This document shows, piece after piece, positions 34,518 to 43,117 of a DNA stretch of 64,000 bases (within the stretch, counting starts at the first letter, position 1; each line of letters starts with the position of its first letter). The notes under the pieces were generated by a model that did not search any database, was not told the DNA's origin, and worked only from the letters and a program-made list of their open reading frames with translations. Position numbers and translations under genes: made by a program. The stretch spans positions 1 through 64,000 of the forward strand of contig NZ_RWKI01000015.1 of assembly GCF_003984645.1 (NCBI RefSeq), written 5' to 3'. This DNA is from Variovorax sp. MHTC-1 (GTDB lineage Bacteria; Pseudomonadota; Gammaproteobacteria; Burkholderiales; Burkholderiaceae_C).

Positions 34518-35375
34518 TCAGGGGATCAGGACGGCGCGGCCACGATGCCCGCGCTGCGTGATCCACTCGAGCGCCGCGGCCGCCTCGTCGAGCCGGAAGC
34601 GCTTCACCTCCAGCTTCAGGCGCCCGTCCCCCAGGCGCGCCAGCAGTTCGGGCGCAGCGGCCCGCCCCGCGGCCTCGCGCCTGAACATGTTGAGCGGCAG
34701 CAGCGCCACGTCTCGCTGCAGGAAATGCGCGATGTCCAGCGCCAGCGTGTTGCCGGCCGTGTAGCCGATCAGCACCGCGCGGCCGCCGGGCGCCACGCAG
34801 GGCAAAGCCGCTTCGAGCACCGGTCCGCCGACGGTATCGACCAGGAGCGTCGCCGGCGCGCCGGCCTCGGTGATCACTTCGGCACCCGCATCGCGCGCCA
34901 GCTGCACCACCATCGATCCGACGGCGCCGGAGGCACCCGTCACCCGCACGCGCTCGCCGGCCTGGAGCTTGGCGATCTCGTGCAGCGCGACCCAGGCCGA
35001 GGTGCAGGGCGAAAAGAACGCAGAGCCGAGGGCCATGTCGACGTGGTCGGGCAACAAGCCCAGCGCCTCGTCGGGTGTGTCGATCAGCTCGCACCAGGTG
35101 CCATCGGCCGTGGTGCCCAATCCGGCGCCGCGCAGCCAGACGCGCTGGCCCGGCGCGAAGCGCTCGCTCGCGATCACGGTGCCCGCGGCTTCGACACCCG
35201 GAACATAAGGCAGCGGCGGATGCTTGAGAAAGCCGCCGCTCCAGACGGTGCGGTCAATATGGCCCACGGTGGCCGCGGCCATGCGCACGACGCTGCGGCC
35301 GGCGCGAGGCAGCGGGTCTTCCACCTCTTCCAACACCGCCGCGGCGCCGAAAGCATGGACGCGCACCGCCTTCAC
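34518..35375 (-). CDS. Zinc-free medium-chain dehydrogenase, quinone oxidoreductase-like
   Basis: The 285-residue protein is a quinone oxidoreductase-like MDR: N-terminal GroES-like half (PYVPGVEAAGTVI) and NAD(P) half (RVTGASGAVGSMVVQLARDAG). It is short for the family (usually about 320). The GTG at 35375 overlaps the stop of the hydrolase gene (GTGA). It ends a four-gene minus-strand operon and faces the marR gene end-on with a 7-bp gap. Confidence 0.88.
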   Translation of the reverse strand: MKAVRVHAFGAAAVLEEVEDPLPRAGRSVVRMAAATVGHIDRTVWSGGFLKHPPLPYVPGVEAAGTVIASERFAPGQRVWLRGAGLGTTADGTWCELIDTPDEALGLLPDHVDMALGSAFFSPCTSAWVALHEIAKLQAGERVRVTGASGAVGSMVVQLARDAGAEVITEAGAPATLLVDTVGGPVLEAALPCVAPGGRAVLIGYTAGNTLALDIAHFLQRDVALLPLNMFRREAAGRAAAPELLARLGDGRLKLEVKRFRLDEAAAALEWITQRGHRGRAVLIP

Positions 35376-36172
35376 GGCAGCGTCTCCAGAAAGTCGAGCA
35401 CCGCTGCGGCGAAGGCTTCGGGCATCTGGTCGGGCAAGGGCACCATGCCGCCGACGATGTCGACGATACGTGCGTGCGCCAGGTGCGTCTGCAGTTCGGC
35501 CGCGTGCGGCGCGGCGAAAGGGTCCTCGGTAGCGCGCAGGATCAGCGTGGGCTGCTCGATCTTCCCGATGCGCTCTTCCATGCGGTAGGCAGCCACGGCG
35601 CGATGGCCTTCTTCGAGCCGAGCGCCGACCATGAGCGCGTCGCGCACGAAGGCCTCCAGCAGCTCGGGCCGGCCCGGCGGATAGAAGGGCTGACGCTTCC
35701 GCCACAGCGCCGCGAGATGACTGCCGTCGTCGCTCGGCGCCACCTCGTCGATCGGTGGCCGCTCGGCGCGGGCGCGGCGGAAGGCCGCGTCGGCATAAGG
35801 CGTGGAAGACAGCACCAGCCCATGCACCCGGTCCGCGAAGGAAGCGGCCAGCTCGACCGCGATGACACCACCCGTGTGATGGCCCACCACGTGTGCGCGG
35901 GCGATGCCCAACGCATCGAGCAGCTCGACCGCCACGCGCGACCACTGCTCGATGCTCGCTGGCGCCGGCCCGGCATCGGAATCACCGAATCCCGCGGTGT
36001 CCATCGCCATCGCCCGGAAACGCTCACCGATCAGGGGCAGCACGTGCCGGTATTCGGCCCAGCTACGCGGCGACTGGTGCAGCAGCAGCACCGTCTCGGC
36101 GCGCGGATCGCCGCAGCTCGCGTAGTGCACCTGTCCGACCGACAGATCTGCGAAGGCGCGGCGGATCTTCAT
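35372..36172 (-). CDS. Alpha/beta-hydrolase-fold protein with His at the nucleophile position
   Basis: The 266-residue alpha/beta-fold protein has the oxyanion region LLLHQSPRSWAEYRH and an elbow GHHTGG at 97-102, where the usual Ser of GxSxG is His99. An Asp in RATEDPF and a late His-less C terminus (GGMVPLPDQ) mean the classical triad is incomplete. A hydrolase function is doubtful; a lyase or cofactor-free oxygenase role is possible. It is coupled at both ends by four-base overlaps. Confidence 0.82.
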   Translation of the reverse strand: MKIRRAFADLSVGQVHYASCGDPRAETVLLLHQSPRSWAEYRHVLPLIGERFRAMAMDTAGFGDSDAGPAPASIEQWSRVAVELLDALGIARAHVVGHHTGGVIAVELAASFADRVHGLVLSSTPYADAAFRRARAERPPIDEVAPSDDGSHLAALWRKRQPFYPPGRPELLEAFVRDALMVGARLEEGHRAVAAYRMEERIGKIEQPTLILRATEDPFAAPHAAELQTHLAHARIVDIVGGMVPLPDQMPEAFAAAVLDFLETLP

Positions 36173-37173
36173 GGCTGCGTCTTGTCGGCCGGCGCCCGCC
36201 AGAGCCCCGCATGCCGCAGCATGCCGAGCGTGCGCGCAAGCACGTCGCGCCGGTAGGCCGCCACGTCGCGGCCGTCGTAATCGTAGAAGCCGCTGCCGGT
36301 CTTCAGGCCCAGCCGGCCTTCGGCCACCATGCGGTCGACGATGGCCGGCGCAGCATAGCGCCCCTTGTCGATCGACGCCGACATCTCGCGGCTCGCGTGG
36401 TGCAGGATGTCGCAGCCGCCGAAGTCGATGAACTCGACCACGCCGAGCGCGGCGAAGCGCAGGCCCAGGCCGTAGCGCGTGGCCTTGTCGATCTCTTCGG
36501 CGGTGGCCGCGCCCTCCTCGATCATCCGCGCCGCCTCGTTCATCACCAGCGCCTGCAGCCGCGGCACGATGTAGCCGGGCGAGGCGCCGCACACCACAGG
36601 CAGCTTGCCGATCTGCTCCATCAGCTGCTTGGTGCGTTCCAGCACCGCGGCATCGGTGCCCGGGTGGCAGCTCAGCTCGACCACCGGGATCACGTAGGCC
36701 GGATTGAGCCAATGCATGTTGAGGAAGCGCTCGGGCTTTCTCACCAGCGCCGCGAGCTGGGTCACGAGGATGCTGCTGGTGGTGGAAGTGAGGATCGCGT
36801 CGTCGCTGCAATGCAGGTTGAGCTGCTCGAAAGCCTCGCGCTTGGCCTCCAGCGTCTCGGGCACGCCTTCGAAGAGCAGCTCAGCCCGGCCGAGCGCGCG
36901 CGGCGCCTCGGCGGCCGGCACGAGTTCGACGCGGTCGGCAATCGCGCTCACCTGCGCGGCCTCGATGACGCCGAGTTGCGCGAGCCCCGAGAGGCTGCCC
37001 TCGATCTCTGCTCGCGCTTCGGCGCGAAGCGTCTGCCAGGCCTCGTCGCTGCGGGGACGCAGATCGATCAATGCGATGCGATGGCCTGCGTAGGCAAAGG
37101 CGATCGCGATGCCGCGGCCCATCCGCCCCGCACCGACGGCGGCGAAGCGGGGCGCGGGCGCCTCATTCGCCAT
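36169..37173 (-). CDS. 3-hydroxyacyl-CoA dehydrogenase
   Basis: The 334-residue protein has the N-terminal NAD-binding loop GAGRMGRGIAIAFAYAG, the catalytic region FLNMHWLNPAY (HxxNP), and a C-terminal dimerisation domain with GLGLRFAALGVVEF and GSGFYDY. It oxidises L-3-hydroxyacyl-CoA in beta-oxidation-type steps. It overlaps the octopine-dehydrogenase-like gene by 11 nt and the hydrolase gene by four. Two dehydrogenases plus a hydrolase suggest a short side-chain degradation route. Confidence 0.92.
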   Translation of the reverse strand: MANEAPAPRFAAVGAGRMGRGIAIAFAYAGHRIALIDLRPRSDEAWQTLRAEARAEIEGSLSGLAQLGVIEAAQVSAIADRVELVPAAEAPRALGRAELLFEGVPETLEAKREAFEQLNLHCSDDAILTSTTSSILVTQLAALVRKPERFLNMHWLNPAYVIPVVELSCHPGTDAAVLERTKQLMEQIGKLPVVCGASPGYIVPRLQALVMNEAARMIEEGAATAEEIDKATRYGLGLRFAALGVVEFIDFGGCDILHHASREMSASIDKGRYAAPAIVDRMVAEGRLGLKTGSGFYDYDGRDVAAYRRDVLARTLGMLRHAGLWRAPADKTQP

Positions 37174-38236
37174 CGTGCAGCCTCTTCGTCAGCTCGGCCT
37201 GGTCGAGCCCGGCCAGGCCCAGTCGCTCGAAGGTGCGCGGGCCCTGGCGCAGATCGCGGCCGAGGAAGCCGCCTACGATGGCCAGCAGGCCGTGCGCGAT
37301 CGGCGCATCGACGCCCGCGTAGCGCGCCGCCGAGGCGAGAAAAGCCAAGCCCAGTTCCGTGTCTTCGGTGATGTAGCGATGGGCGTAGAGGTCGATGTTC
37401 TCGCGCCAGTCGCCCGACTTGACCAGCTGCTTGTGGGCGTCGCCGTACATCCACCGGTCGTTGTTGTAGTGGTCGGCCAGCGGATAGTGCGGTGCGCCCT
37501 GCCCGAACGCCTCGCGCACCGCGATGCGCTCCTGGTCGAGCCGGTCGGTCACATCGCGCACAGCGCGCTGCGTTCCTTCGTTGTGGATGTCCCAGCGCTC
37601 GAAGTGCTGCAGCGGCGCGGCGTTCATCACCATCAGCGGCGGGTGGATCACCGGCCCGGCGTTCATCAGGGCACCCGACAGCGCGTCGCCGCAGCCATGC
37701 ACGCTCGGGTAAGCCTGGCGGATCACCTCCAACGCCTGTGCTTCCTTGCGCGCAGGATAGACGCCGGTCGGCAGGCGGATCGCGCGGATGGTGACGTTGA
37801 CCTCGCGCTCGCCGTGCTTGCGCGCCAGGTAGGGCAGCGTGCCGGTCTCGGCCCAAGCGACGTCGGCGCGGCTGCCGGCCTCCTTGACGGCGCGCGCCAT
37901 CACGAAGCTGCCGAAGGTGCCCGGCGGCAGGAACACCACCTGGCCGTCCACCAAGTGCGGCGCCATAGCGCGGGCGATGTCCTGCTGCGCAATGGCGGGG
38001 GTCGGAATCACGATCAGCGCCGCGCCGCGCAGGGCCTCGGCGATGTCGGCGGTCGCCAGCGCGATCGGTACCTCGCGCGACCCGCGTGCGTCCTTCAGCG
38101 TGATGGCGCCGGCCTGCCGAACAGCGGCGAGCGCATCGGCGTCGCGCCGCCAGAGCCGCACTTCATGGCCGGCTTCCGAAAGGTCGGCAGCGGCGGCATA
38201 GCAGCCGTGGCCGCCGCCCAGGATCGCAATTTTCAT
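37163..38236 (-). CDS. NAD/NADP octopine/nopaline dehydrogenase-family protein
   Basis: The 357-residue protein has an N-terminal Rossmann domain (GGGHGCYAAAADLSEAG) and a C-terminal helical domain with HPPLMVMNA and ITEDTELGLAFLASAARYAGV, matching the octopine/opine dehydrogenase family (PF02317). These enzymes form or oxidise N-(carboxyalkyl) amino acids; some relatives act on 2-hydroxyacids. In a plant-associated catabolic region opine use is a plausible but unproven role. It is the first gene of the operon. Confidence 0.88.
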   Translation of the reverse strand: MKIAILGGGHGCYAAAADLSEAGHEVRLWRRDADALAAVRQAGAITLKDARGSREVPIALATADIAEALRGAALIVIPTPAIAQQDIARAMAPHLVDGQVVFLPPGTFGSFVMARAVKEAGSRADVAWAETGTLPYLARKHGEREVNVTIRAIRLPTGVYPARKEAQALEVIRQAYPSVHGCGDALSGALMNAGPVIHPPLMVMNAAPLQHFERWDIHNEGTQRAVRDVTDRLDQERIAVREAFGQGAPHYPLADHYNNDRWMYGDAHKQLVKSGDWRENIDLYAHRYITEDTELGLAFLASAARYAGVDAPIAHGLLAIVGGFLGRDLRQGPRTFERLGLAGLDQAELTKRLHDGE

Positions 38237-38295
38237 GGTCGAGAAGAAGTTGTAGGCCGCGGGCCGCCGATCCGCAAATCAACGGGCTCGCAGAT

Positions 38296-38324
38296 ACATT
38301 ACTTTTCAACCATTCAATTGTCAA
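38296..38324 (-). promoter_or_regulatory. Predicted promoter of the opine-dehydrogenase-like operon
   Basis: On the minus strand TTGACA (38319-38324) and TAATGT (38296-38301) are separated by 17 bp. The -35 box overlaps the stop codon of gph (38321). The leader would be about 50 nt. This separates gph from the catabolic operon downstream. Confidence 0.6.
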
Positions 38325-39013
38325 CCATCGAGAACCCGGCCCAGCTCCGCCAGCGAATCGACAAACCCGTCGGCGTCCACGCCGCGCACCGGCTCGCCGT
38401 GGTTGTAGCCATAGCTCACCAGCACCACCGGGCAGCCTGCCGCCCGGGCCGCGCGCGCGTCATTGCTCGAATCGCCGACCATCAGGGTGCGCGCCGGCAG
38501 CGTGCCCAGCGCCGCGCAGGTCTTCAGCAGCGGCAGCGGATCGGGCTTCTTGCGCTCGAAGGCGTCGCCGCCGAACACCACGTCGAAATAGCCGTCGAGT
38601 CCCTTGGCGGTCAGCAGCGGGCGCGCAAAGGCGGTGGGCTTGTTGGTCAGGCAGGCCAGGCGGATTCCGTGCGCACGCAGCGCTGCCAGCCCGTCGATGA
38701 CGCCCGGGTAAACCTCCGCATGCCGACCGTTGATGGCCAGGTAGTGCTGCTGGTAGCGGCGCCACGCCTGGTCGAATTGAGCCTCGTCGGCATGCAAGCC
38801 TTCGCGCACGTGGCGCAGCACCGAATGGATCAGGTGTTCCGAGCCCTTGCCGATCAGGGGCGCGACGGTTTCGGCCGTGACCTCGCGCAGTTCGAGCCCC
38901 TCGAGCATGTAGTTCAACGCAACGACGAAGTCGCCGAGAGTGTCGACCATGGTGCCGTCGAGGTCGACGATCGCGGCGTCGAAGTTTGAAAGGTGCAAGC
39001 GAGTGGTGTTCAA
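38321..39013 (-). CDS. gph: Phosphoglycolate phosphatase (HAD family)
   Basis: The 230-residue HAD phosphatase has motif I DLDGTMVDT, motif II CLTNKP, and motif III KPDPLPLL with GDSSNDARAARAAG. It dephosphorylates 2-phosphoglycolate. The initiation codon is TTG at 39013 in the best frame, with no obvious ribosome-binding site; a TTG at 38998 is an alternative. In many Burkholderiales gph directly precedes trpE; here 31 kb separate them. Confidence 0.9.
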   Translation of the reverse strand: MNTTRLHLSNFDAAIVDLDGTMVDTLGDFVVALNYMLEGLELREVTAETVAPLIGKGSEHLIHSVLRHVREGLHADEAQFDQAWRRYQQHYLAINGRHAEVYPGVIDGLAALRAHGIRLACLTNKPTAFARPLLTAKGLDGYFDVVFGGDAFERKKPDPLPLLKTCAALGTLPARTLMVGDSSNDARAARAAGCPVVLVSYGYNHGEPVRGVDADGFVDSLAELGRVLDG

Positions 39014-39088
39014 AGCGCGCGGCGGGAAGCCCGGGATCGCCTTGATTCTGCCGCGTCGAGATCAGGGGCGCAGCGGCAGGGACAAGCG

Positions 39089-39910
39089 CTAGGCCTCGGC
39101 CAACTGCGGGCCAGGTTCAAGCCGGCGGATCGAGGGCGCGGGGATCGCGGCAAACACCTTCCAGCGCGCGGCATGTGCGAGCGTCGTTCGCTGCGCTCCG
39201 AGCAATACCTCGTGGCTGCGCGCAATCTTGCGCCAGTTGCCCAGGTCGAAGCTATCGATCGGACTGCGCACGCCTAGGGCGATCAACCCCGACAGCGAAA
39301 AGTCCTCCCAGGACGCATAGTGCGCGCGGGCCGCCTCCTGCAGGCGCTTAAGCGCAGCTTGCGCGCCAGCTCTGGACAAGTATCCGGCCGAGAAACCCAG
39401 ACGCACCAGGTAGGCAGCCTGCTGAATCTCCCAGGCTGCCGGATTCAGATGAACGTTCCGGATCTGCCGGGCCTCGACCAAGCGCGCATCCTGAACCAGG
39501 AACCTGCAGATTTCCTCCAGCGCCGCGTACGCGTCGGAGTCGACGACGTGACCGCTGCGCCGGGCCGCATAGGCGGCTCTCTCCGCCGGGAACCCAGTTC
39601 CCGGCGATCGAAGCCAGCGCTCGACGAGCCAGACGCATTCGCATCCGCGCTGCACGCGCCAATGCTGCATGAGGATGGCCTCGACTTGTTCTTTAGCAAG
39701 CGAGCTGCCCAGTTGATTGAAATCATCCCCTTCGAGCACTGCGAAATTCGCGCTCAGCAGGTAGCCGAAGAGCTGGTCCGGCGACACCGGCTCCGTGGGC
39801 CGGAATGCGATCTGCCCAGCCCAGCGGGCTACTGACTTTTCTCCCCAGGCATTCAACAGAAGAACAGCGCAGAGGATCCACAAGGCGACAAGAGCAATCC
39901 AGAAATTCAT
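39089..39910 (-). CDS. DUF1266-domain protein with an N-terminal membrane anchor
   Basis: The 273-residue protein has a hydrophobic N terminus (FWIALVALWILCAVLLLNAWG), then a cytoplasmic part whose W/E-rich segments (HYASWEDFSLSGLIALGVRS) resemble the DUF1266 family. Its function is unknown; the family is often found near T6SS or polymorphic-toxin genes. Its ATG overlaps the stop of the preceding gene by four bases, so it is coupled to the wHTH-bearing paralogue. Bases 39014-39088 show nothing recognisable. Confidence 0.75.
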   Translation of the reverse strand: MNFWIALVALWILCAVLLLNAWGEKSVARWAGQIAFRPTEPVSPDQLFGYLLSANFAVLEGDDFNQLGSSLAKEQVEAILMQHWRVQRGCECVWLVERWLRSPGTGFPAERAAYAARRSGHVVDSDAYAALEEICRFLVQDARLVEARQIRNVHLNPAAWEIQQAAYLVRLGFSAGYLSRAGAQAALKRLQEAARAHYASWEDFSLSGLIALGVRSPIDSFDLGNWRKIARSHEVLLGAQRTTLAHAARWKVFAAIPAPSIRRLEPGPQLAEA

Positions 39911-41334
39911 GGCGATGACTCCGGCCGGTGTTGAAGAGGACGCCGCGCAGCCGCGAATACCTTCGTGTGCTTCTTGCCGTGTTCCTTGCTGAGCTTGTAG
40001 CCCGCGTAGCGAACGTTGTTGAGCCTCCATTCGCCTCCATGAAGGGAGGCGAGTCCGAGATGACTACGCAATCGGGCTACGTTGGCATCGATCCAGCGGC
40101 TGGACGCATCAGGAGCCATGCCCGAGGTCATGGCCCGCAGCCAATCCCTCGACAGCACGCGATCGACGTTGTGGAAAAACTCGAGGGCGAGTTCGAACTC
40201 GGCCGGTCTGAGGTTGATCTCCGCTCCATCGACCATCACGGACTTCTGGGAAGGGAGGAAGAGATAGTGGTCCCAGCTCAGCCCCGCGCCGGTGGTCGGC
40301 AATCCGTGCTGCGCCATGAATTCCCCGAGACCGTTGTAGATCTCGGCGAAGGACGAAGGCGCCACGAGGACCGAGTCGCCTTCGACGCTGCCCAGCGTCT
40401 GCAGCGCCTTCAACAGGTTTTCGCGGGTGACGAACAGTACCGGCACCTTTGCTCCGACCACGCTTCTGGCCTTATGCACCCACGTGCGGAGGTCGATGGA
40501 ACCAAAGGTGGCGCCCGAGAGAATGCTGAACGAGAGTTCCCGTGAGGTGCCCTCTTCCGAAGCGATCTGCTGGATCACGGACGGGTTGCTGACGATGATC
40601 TTGTCCTTGTTGTCCGGGAACATGCGGTTCCACACGTGAATCGCTTTGTCGACATCGAGGATGAAAGGCGCCAGCAGCAGCGCGTCCTTGTGCGTGCACG
40701 ATGCCGTGATGACCAGCGTGCCGGCGATCTCGTGCATCTGGCGCTGCTGATTGACCTGCGAAACCGCCGAACTCCCCATGGCGATGGAAGCGCTGCCGTA
40801 GGCGCCGCCGGTCAGGAAGCTGAACGGCCCTGCGCTGCCGCTCACGGCTGCTGTGACGAACCTCTTGATGTCGGAGACCGTGTTCTGCGCCTCCTGCTCG
40901 TTCTCGTCGAAGGAGAAGTACTGCGCATCCATCTTCAGCGAGTCGGCCGCGAGCGGCATTGTCTTGGTCCGCGTGCGCAGGTAGTCGAGCGGGCTCTCGA
41001 GACTTTGGTTGACGGTCTTCATCTTCACGCGCAGCGGCTGGATCTTGGTCTCCTGCTCGACGCGGATGGTCGCGTAGTCCGCTGCCGCCTTCGAGACCGA
41101 CTTGTTGACCTCCTCGCGCTTGGCGACCAGCTCGGCGGGATTGATGTTCATGTCGGTCAGTTCGTTGATCGTCATGTCGAGGCTCTGCCTCATCGAGATG
41201 AAGGAGTTCATCGTCTCCTGCGCCGTATCCACAGGCGCCAGCAGCGACGAGATCGCAACCAGGTTGTTCAGCGCCTCCGGCTCGACGATGTTGCCGAGCG
41301 TGAGCGAGGGGTCGTAGGGGATCGAGGTGGGCAT
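39907..41334 (-). CDS. Unrecognised helical-domain protein with C-terminal OmpR/PhoB-type winged helix
   Basis: The 475-residue protein is not one I can name. The N-terminal part (1-160) starts MPTSIPYDPSLTLGNIV and is predicted long helices, including NSFISMRQSLDMTINEL and SLKMDAQYFSFDENEQ. A middle domain has VITASCTHKDALLLAPFILD. Residues about 355-450 resemble an OmpR/PhoB effector domain: INLRPAEFELAL, VLSRDWL, SRWIDANVARLRSHLG and VRYAGYKL. There is no receiver domain. It is a paralogue of the protein at 41561 (35 of the first 60 residues identical by my count), which lacks this end. The ATG is preceded by conserved 11-bp repeats. Confidence 0.7.
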   Translation of the reverse strand: MPTSIPYDPSLTLGNIVEPEALNNLVAISSLLAPVDTAQETMNSFISMRQSLDMTINELTDMNINPAELVAKREEVNKSVSKAAADYATIRVEQETKIQPLRVKMKTVNQSLESPLDYLRTRTKTMPLAADSLKMDAQYFSFDENEQEAQNTVSDIKRFVTAAVSGSAGPFSFLTGGAYGSASIAMGSSAVSQVNQQRQMHEIAGTLVITASCTHKDALLLAPFILDVDKAIHVWNRMFPDNKDKIIVSNPSVIQQIASEEGTSRELSFSILSGATFGSIDLRTWVHKARSVVGAKVPVLFVTRENLLKALQTLGSVEGDSVLVAPSSFAEIYNGLGEFMAQHGLPTTGAGLSWDHYLFLPSQKSVMVDGAEINLRPAEFELALEFFHNVDRVLSRDWLRAMTSGMAPDASSRWIDANVARLRSHLGLASLHGGEWRLNNVRYAGYKLSKEHGKKHTKVFAAARRPLQHRPESSP

Positions 41335-41415
41335 GTTCGGGTCCTTGGTTTGACGGTGAATCGAAGGGCTGCAACTCGAAGCCCTCGCATCCAGTTTCGG
41401 CCGCCAAGCCGTTTT

Positions 41416-41448
41416 CCGCGCTGACCGAACAGCGACCAAATTGCGACC
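41416..41448 (-). promoter_or_regulatory. Three 11-bp direct repeats (GGTC-N7) upstream of the wHTH paralogue
   Basis: On the minus strand the repeats are GGTCGCAATTT, GGTCGCTGTTC and GGTCAGCGCGG, at exact 11-bp spacing; GGTC is at 41448-41445, 41437-41434 and 41426-41423. The last repeat ends 81 nt before the ATG. The array is repeated at 43118-43150 with the same distance. PhoB/OmpR-type regulators bind such 11-bp tandem repeats, so this is a candidate binding site for the encoded wHTH protein. Confidence 0.6.
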
Positions 41449-41491
41449 GGAAGACGATCAAGGGCGAGCGGAGGAAGAGGCGCGCAACGAC

Positions 41492-41528
41492 AAAGCCGAG
41501 GCAACCGCCATGCGGCTGCCTCGGCTTT
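41492..41528 (-). terminator. Probable terminator after the 41561 gene
   Basis: A perfect 12-bp stem (AAAGCCGAGGCA / TGCCTCGGCTTT) encloses a 13-nt loop 33 nt past the stop of the paralogue without the wHTH. Only a short T-run follows in the minus direction, so it is a strong hairpin but a weak intrinsic terminator. It separates the two paralogues. Confidence 0.6.
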
Positions 41529-41560
41529 CGCGCGAGCTATAACGACTCAATGCCGAAAGG

Positions 41561-43036
41561 TCATCTGCCGCTTTTTGCCGTCTTGGTTTCGGCCTTCGCT
41601 GTCTCTTCCGATGCCGCGTCGGGGCGGTGCCTGGCCAACCACATCTCGGCAAGCGCCGCTTTCGTAATCGGCTTGACGAAGTAGGTGATCGGCACGCCGC
41701 CGCACTCCCCGTCGCTCACCTTCTCGAGGTAGTCGTCGAATGCGGTCACCAGCGAGTTGAGGTTGATCACGTCGTTCTTCCTCTCGTCGATCTCGTCCAG
41801 GCCGAGCATCACGCTGCGAGCTTGCGCGCCTTTGAGCTCCGTCAGCTTCCTGGCGTTGACGGCCTCCTTCGACTTCTGTGCGACGCTGGTGGTAGCGGAC
41901 GGCGACGCAAGATTGCCGAGGCTCTCCATCATTTCCTTCGCATCGAACTTCGCGAACCTTTCGACGCCGGCCTCGAGTTGGTTCGACTTGATCGATGGGA
42001 CGACGCCCATCGTGATCAAGGTCACGTGGGTCGAGAAGTCCTGCTTGCCCAGAAGTCGCTTGATGTCGTTGACGAAATCGGAATCAGCACCGAGGCCGCC
42101 ACTCTCGCTCTCGAGCCAGGCAGCGACCTTGAACTTCTCCTGCATGCTCTCGGCGACCTCGGTCATGCTCTGCCCCGAACCCGCGCCCTGGCCGACGTCG
42201 GTCACTTCATTCTGCAGAACGTGCACCATTCCCACGAAGCTTGACCCATATGTCGCACCAGTGAGCAGATTGAGCGACTGCTTGTTTGCACCTTCGGCGG
42301 CCGCCGCTGCCGTCATTCCCGCAGGGTCGCCGGCCTTCAGCTTGTCAGACGGGAACGCGTGATTCCAGATGCTGATCGCCTTGTCGACGTCAATGACCAA
42401 CGGCTGCAGAAGCGCCGCCTTCTTGTGCGTGCAGGAGGCCGTCACCACCAAGGTGCCGACGATCTGATGCTCCCTGCGCTGCTTGGCCACCTGGCTGACG
42501 CCGGCCGTTGCCATCTCGGTGGCGGCTTCTGGGCCCAGATGATCGGCCGCTCCGGCAATGAGATCCTTGATGCCGGCCATGCTGTTCGCAATCCCCTGCT
42601 CGTTCTGCTCGAACGAGAAGTACTGCGAATCCATCTTCAGCGAGTCCGCGGAGATTTCCGGGTTGACGATCTTGCTCGCCTCGTAGTCGACCGGACTTTC
42701 AAGCGCTTGATGCACGCTCTGCACCTTCGCCTTCAAGGGCCGTATCTTGGCTTCGTTCTCGATGCGCAGGGTGGCGTAGGCAGCTGCGGCCTTCGAGATT
42801 TCCTTCTTGATCTCTTCGCTCTTCGCCTTGATCTCGCGCGGATCCACTTCCATGTCGATCAGCTCGTGCATCGTCATGTCGATGCTGCGCTTCATGGAGA
42901 TGAAGGAGTTCAGGTTGTCCTGGGCCGCGTCGATCGCCGCGTCGAGCTCGGAGATCTGGGTCAGCGTGACGAAGGCGTCAGGATCGACGATGGCGCCCAA
43001 TGCCAGCGACGGGTCGTAGGGAATGGTGGAAGGCAT
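41561..43036 (-). CDS. Unrecognised helical-domain protein, paralogue without winged helix
   Basis: The 491-residue protein begins MPSTIPYDPSLALGAIV and aligns without gaps to the 39907 protein over its first 160 residues, including SLKMDSQYFSFEQNEQ. It shares VVTASCTHKKAALLQPLVIDVDK. The C-terminal half differs: it contains QVGQGAGSGQ-like and lysine/alanine-rich sequences, ending KAETKTAKSGR, and has no DNA-binding domain. No signal peptide or membrane segment is evident. Function unknown; association with the adjacent T6SS is possible. Confidence 0.7.
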   Translation of the reverse strand: MPSTIPYDPSLALGAIVDPDAFVTLTQISELDAAIDAAQDNLNSFISMKRSIDMTMHELIDMEVDPREIKAKSEEIKKEISKAAAAYATLRIENEAKIRPLKAKVQSVHQALESPVDYEASKIVNPEISADSLKMDSQYFSFEQNEQGIANSMAGIKDLIAGAADHLGPEAATEMATAGVSQVAKQRREHQIVGTLVVTASCTHKKAALLQPLVIDVDKAISIWNHAFPSDKLKAGDPAGMTAAAAAEGANKQSLNLLTGATYGSSFVGMVHVLQNEVTDVGQGAGSGQSMTEVAESMQEKFKVAAWLESESGGLGADSDFVNDIKRLLGKQDFSTHVTLITMGVVPSIKSNQLEAGVERFAKFDAKEMMESLGNLASPSATTSVAQKSKEAVNARKLTELKGAQARSVMLGLDEIDERKNDVINLNSLVTAFDDYLEKVSDGECGGVPITYFVKPITKAALAEMWLARHRPDAASEETAKAETKTAKSGR

Positions 43037-43117
43037 GGTCTCTCGATATGGATTGGCCGTGTGGGCAGCTGCCGCGCGGACGCGCTCGAGAAACAGTCTG
43101 CTGCACGCACACGCCCG

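Noticed and set aside
41416..41448. GGTC repeats considered as random G/C-rich similarity
   Set aside because: Exact 11-bp spacing of three repeats, an identical third repeat and an identical 81-nt distance at both paralogues make chance unlikely.
41492..41528. Inverted repeat considered as an attachment site
   Set aside because: A single perfect stem right after a stop codon fits a terminator better; there is no integrase or second copy.
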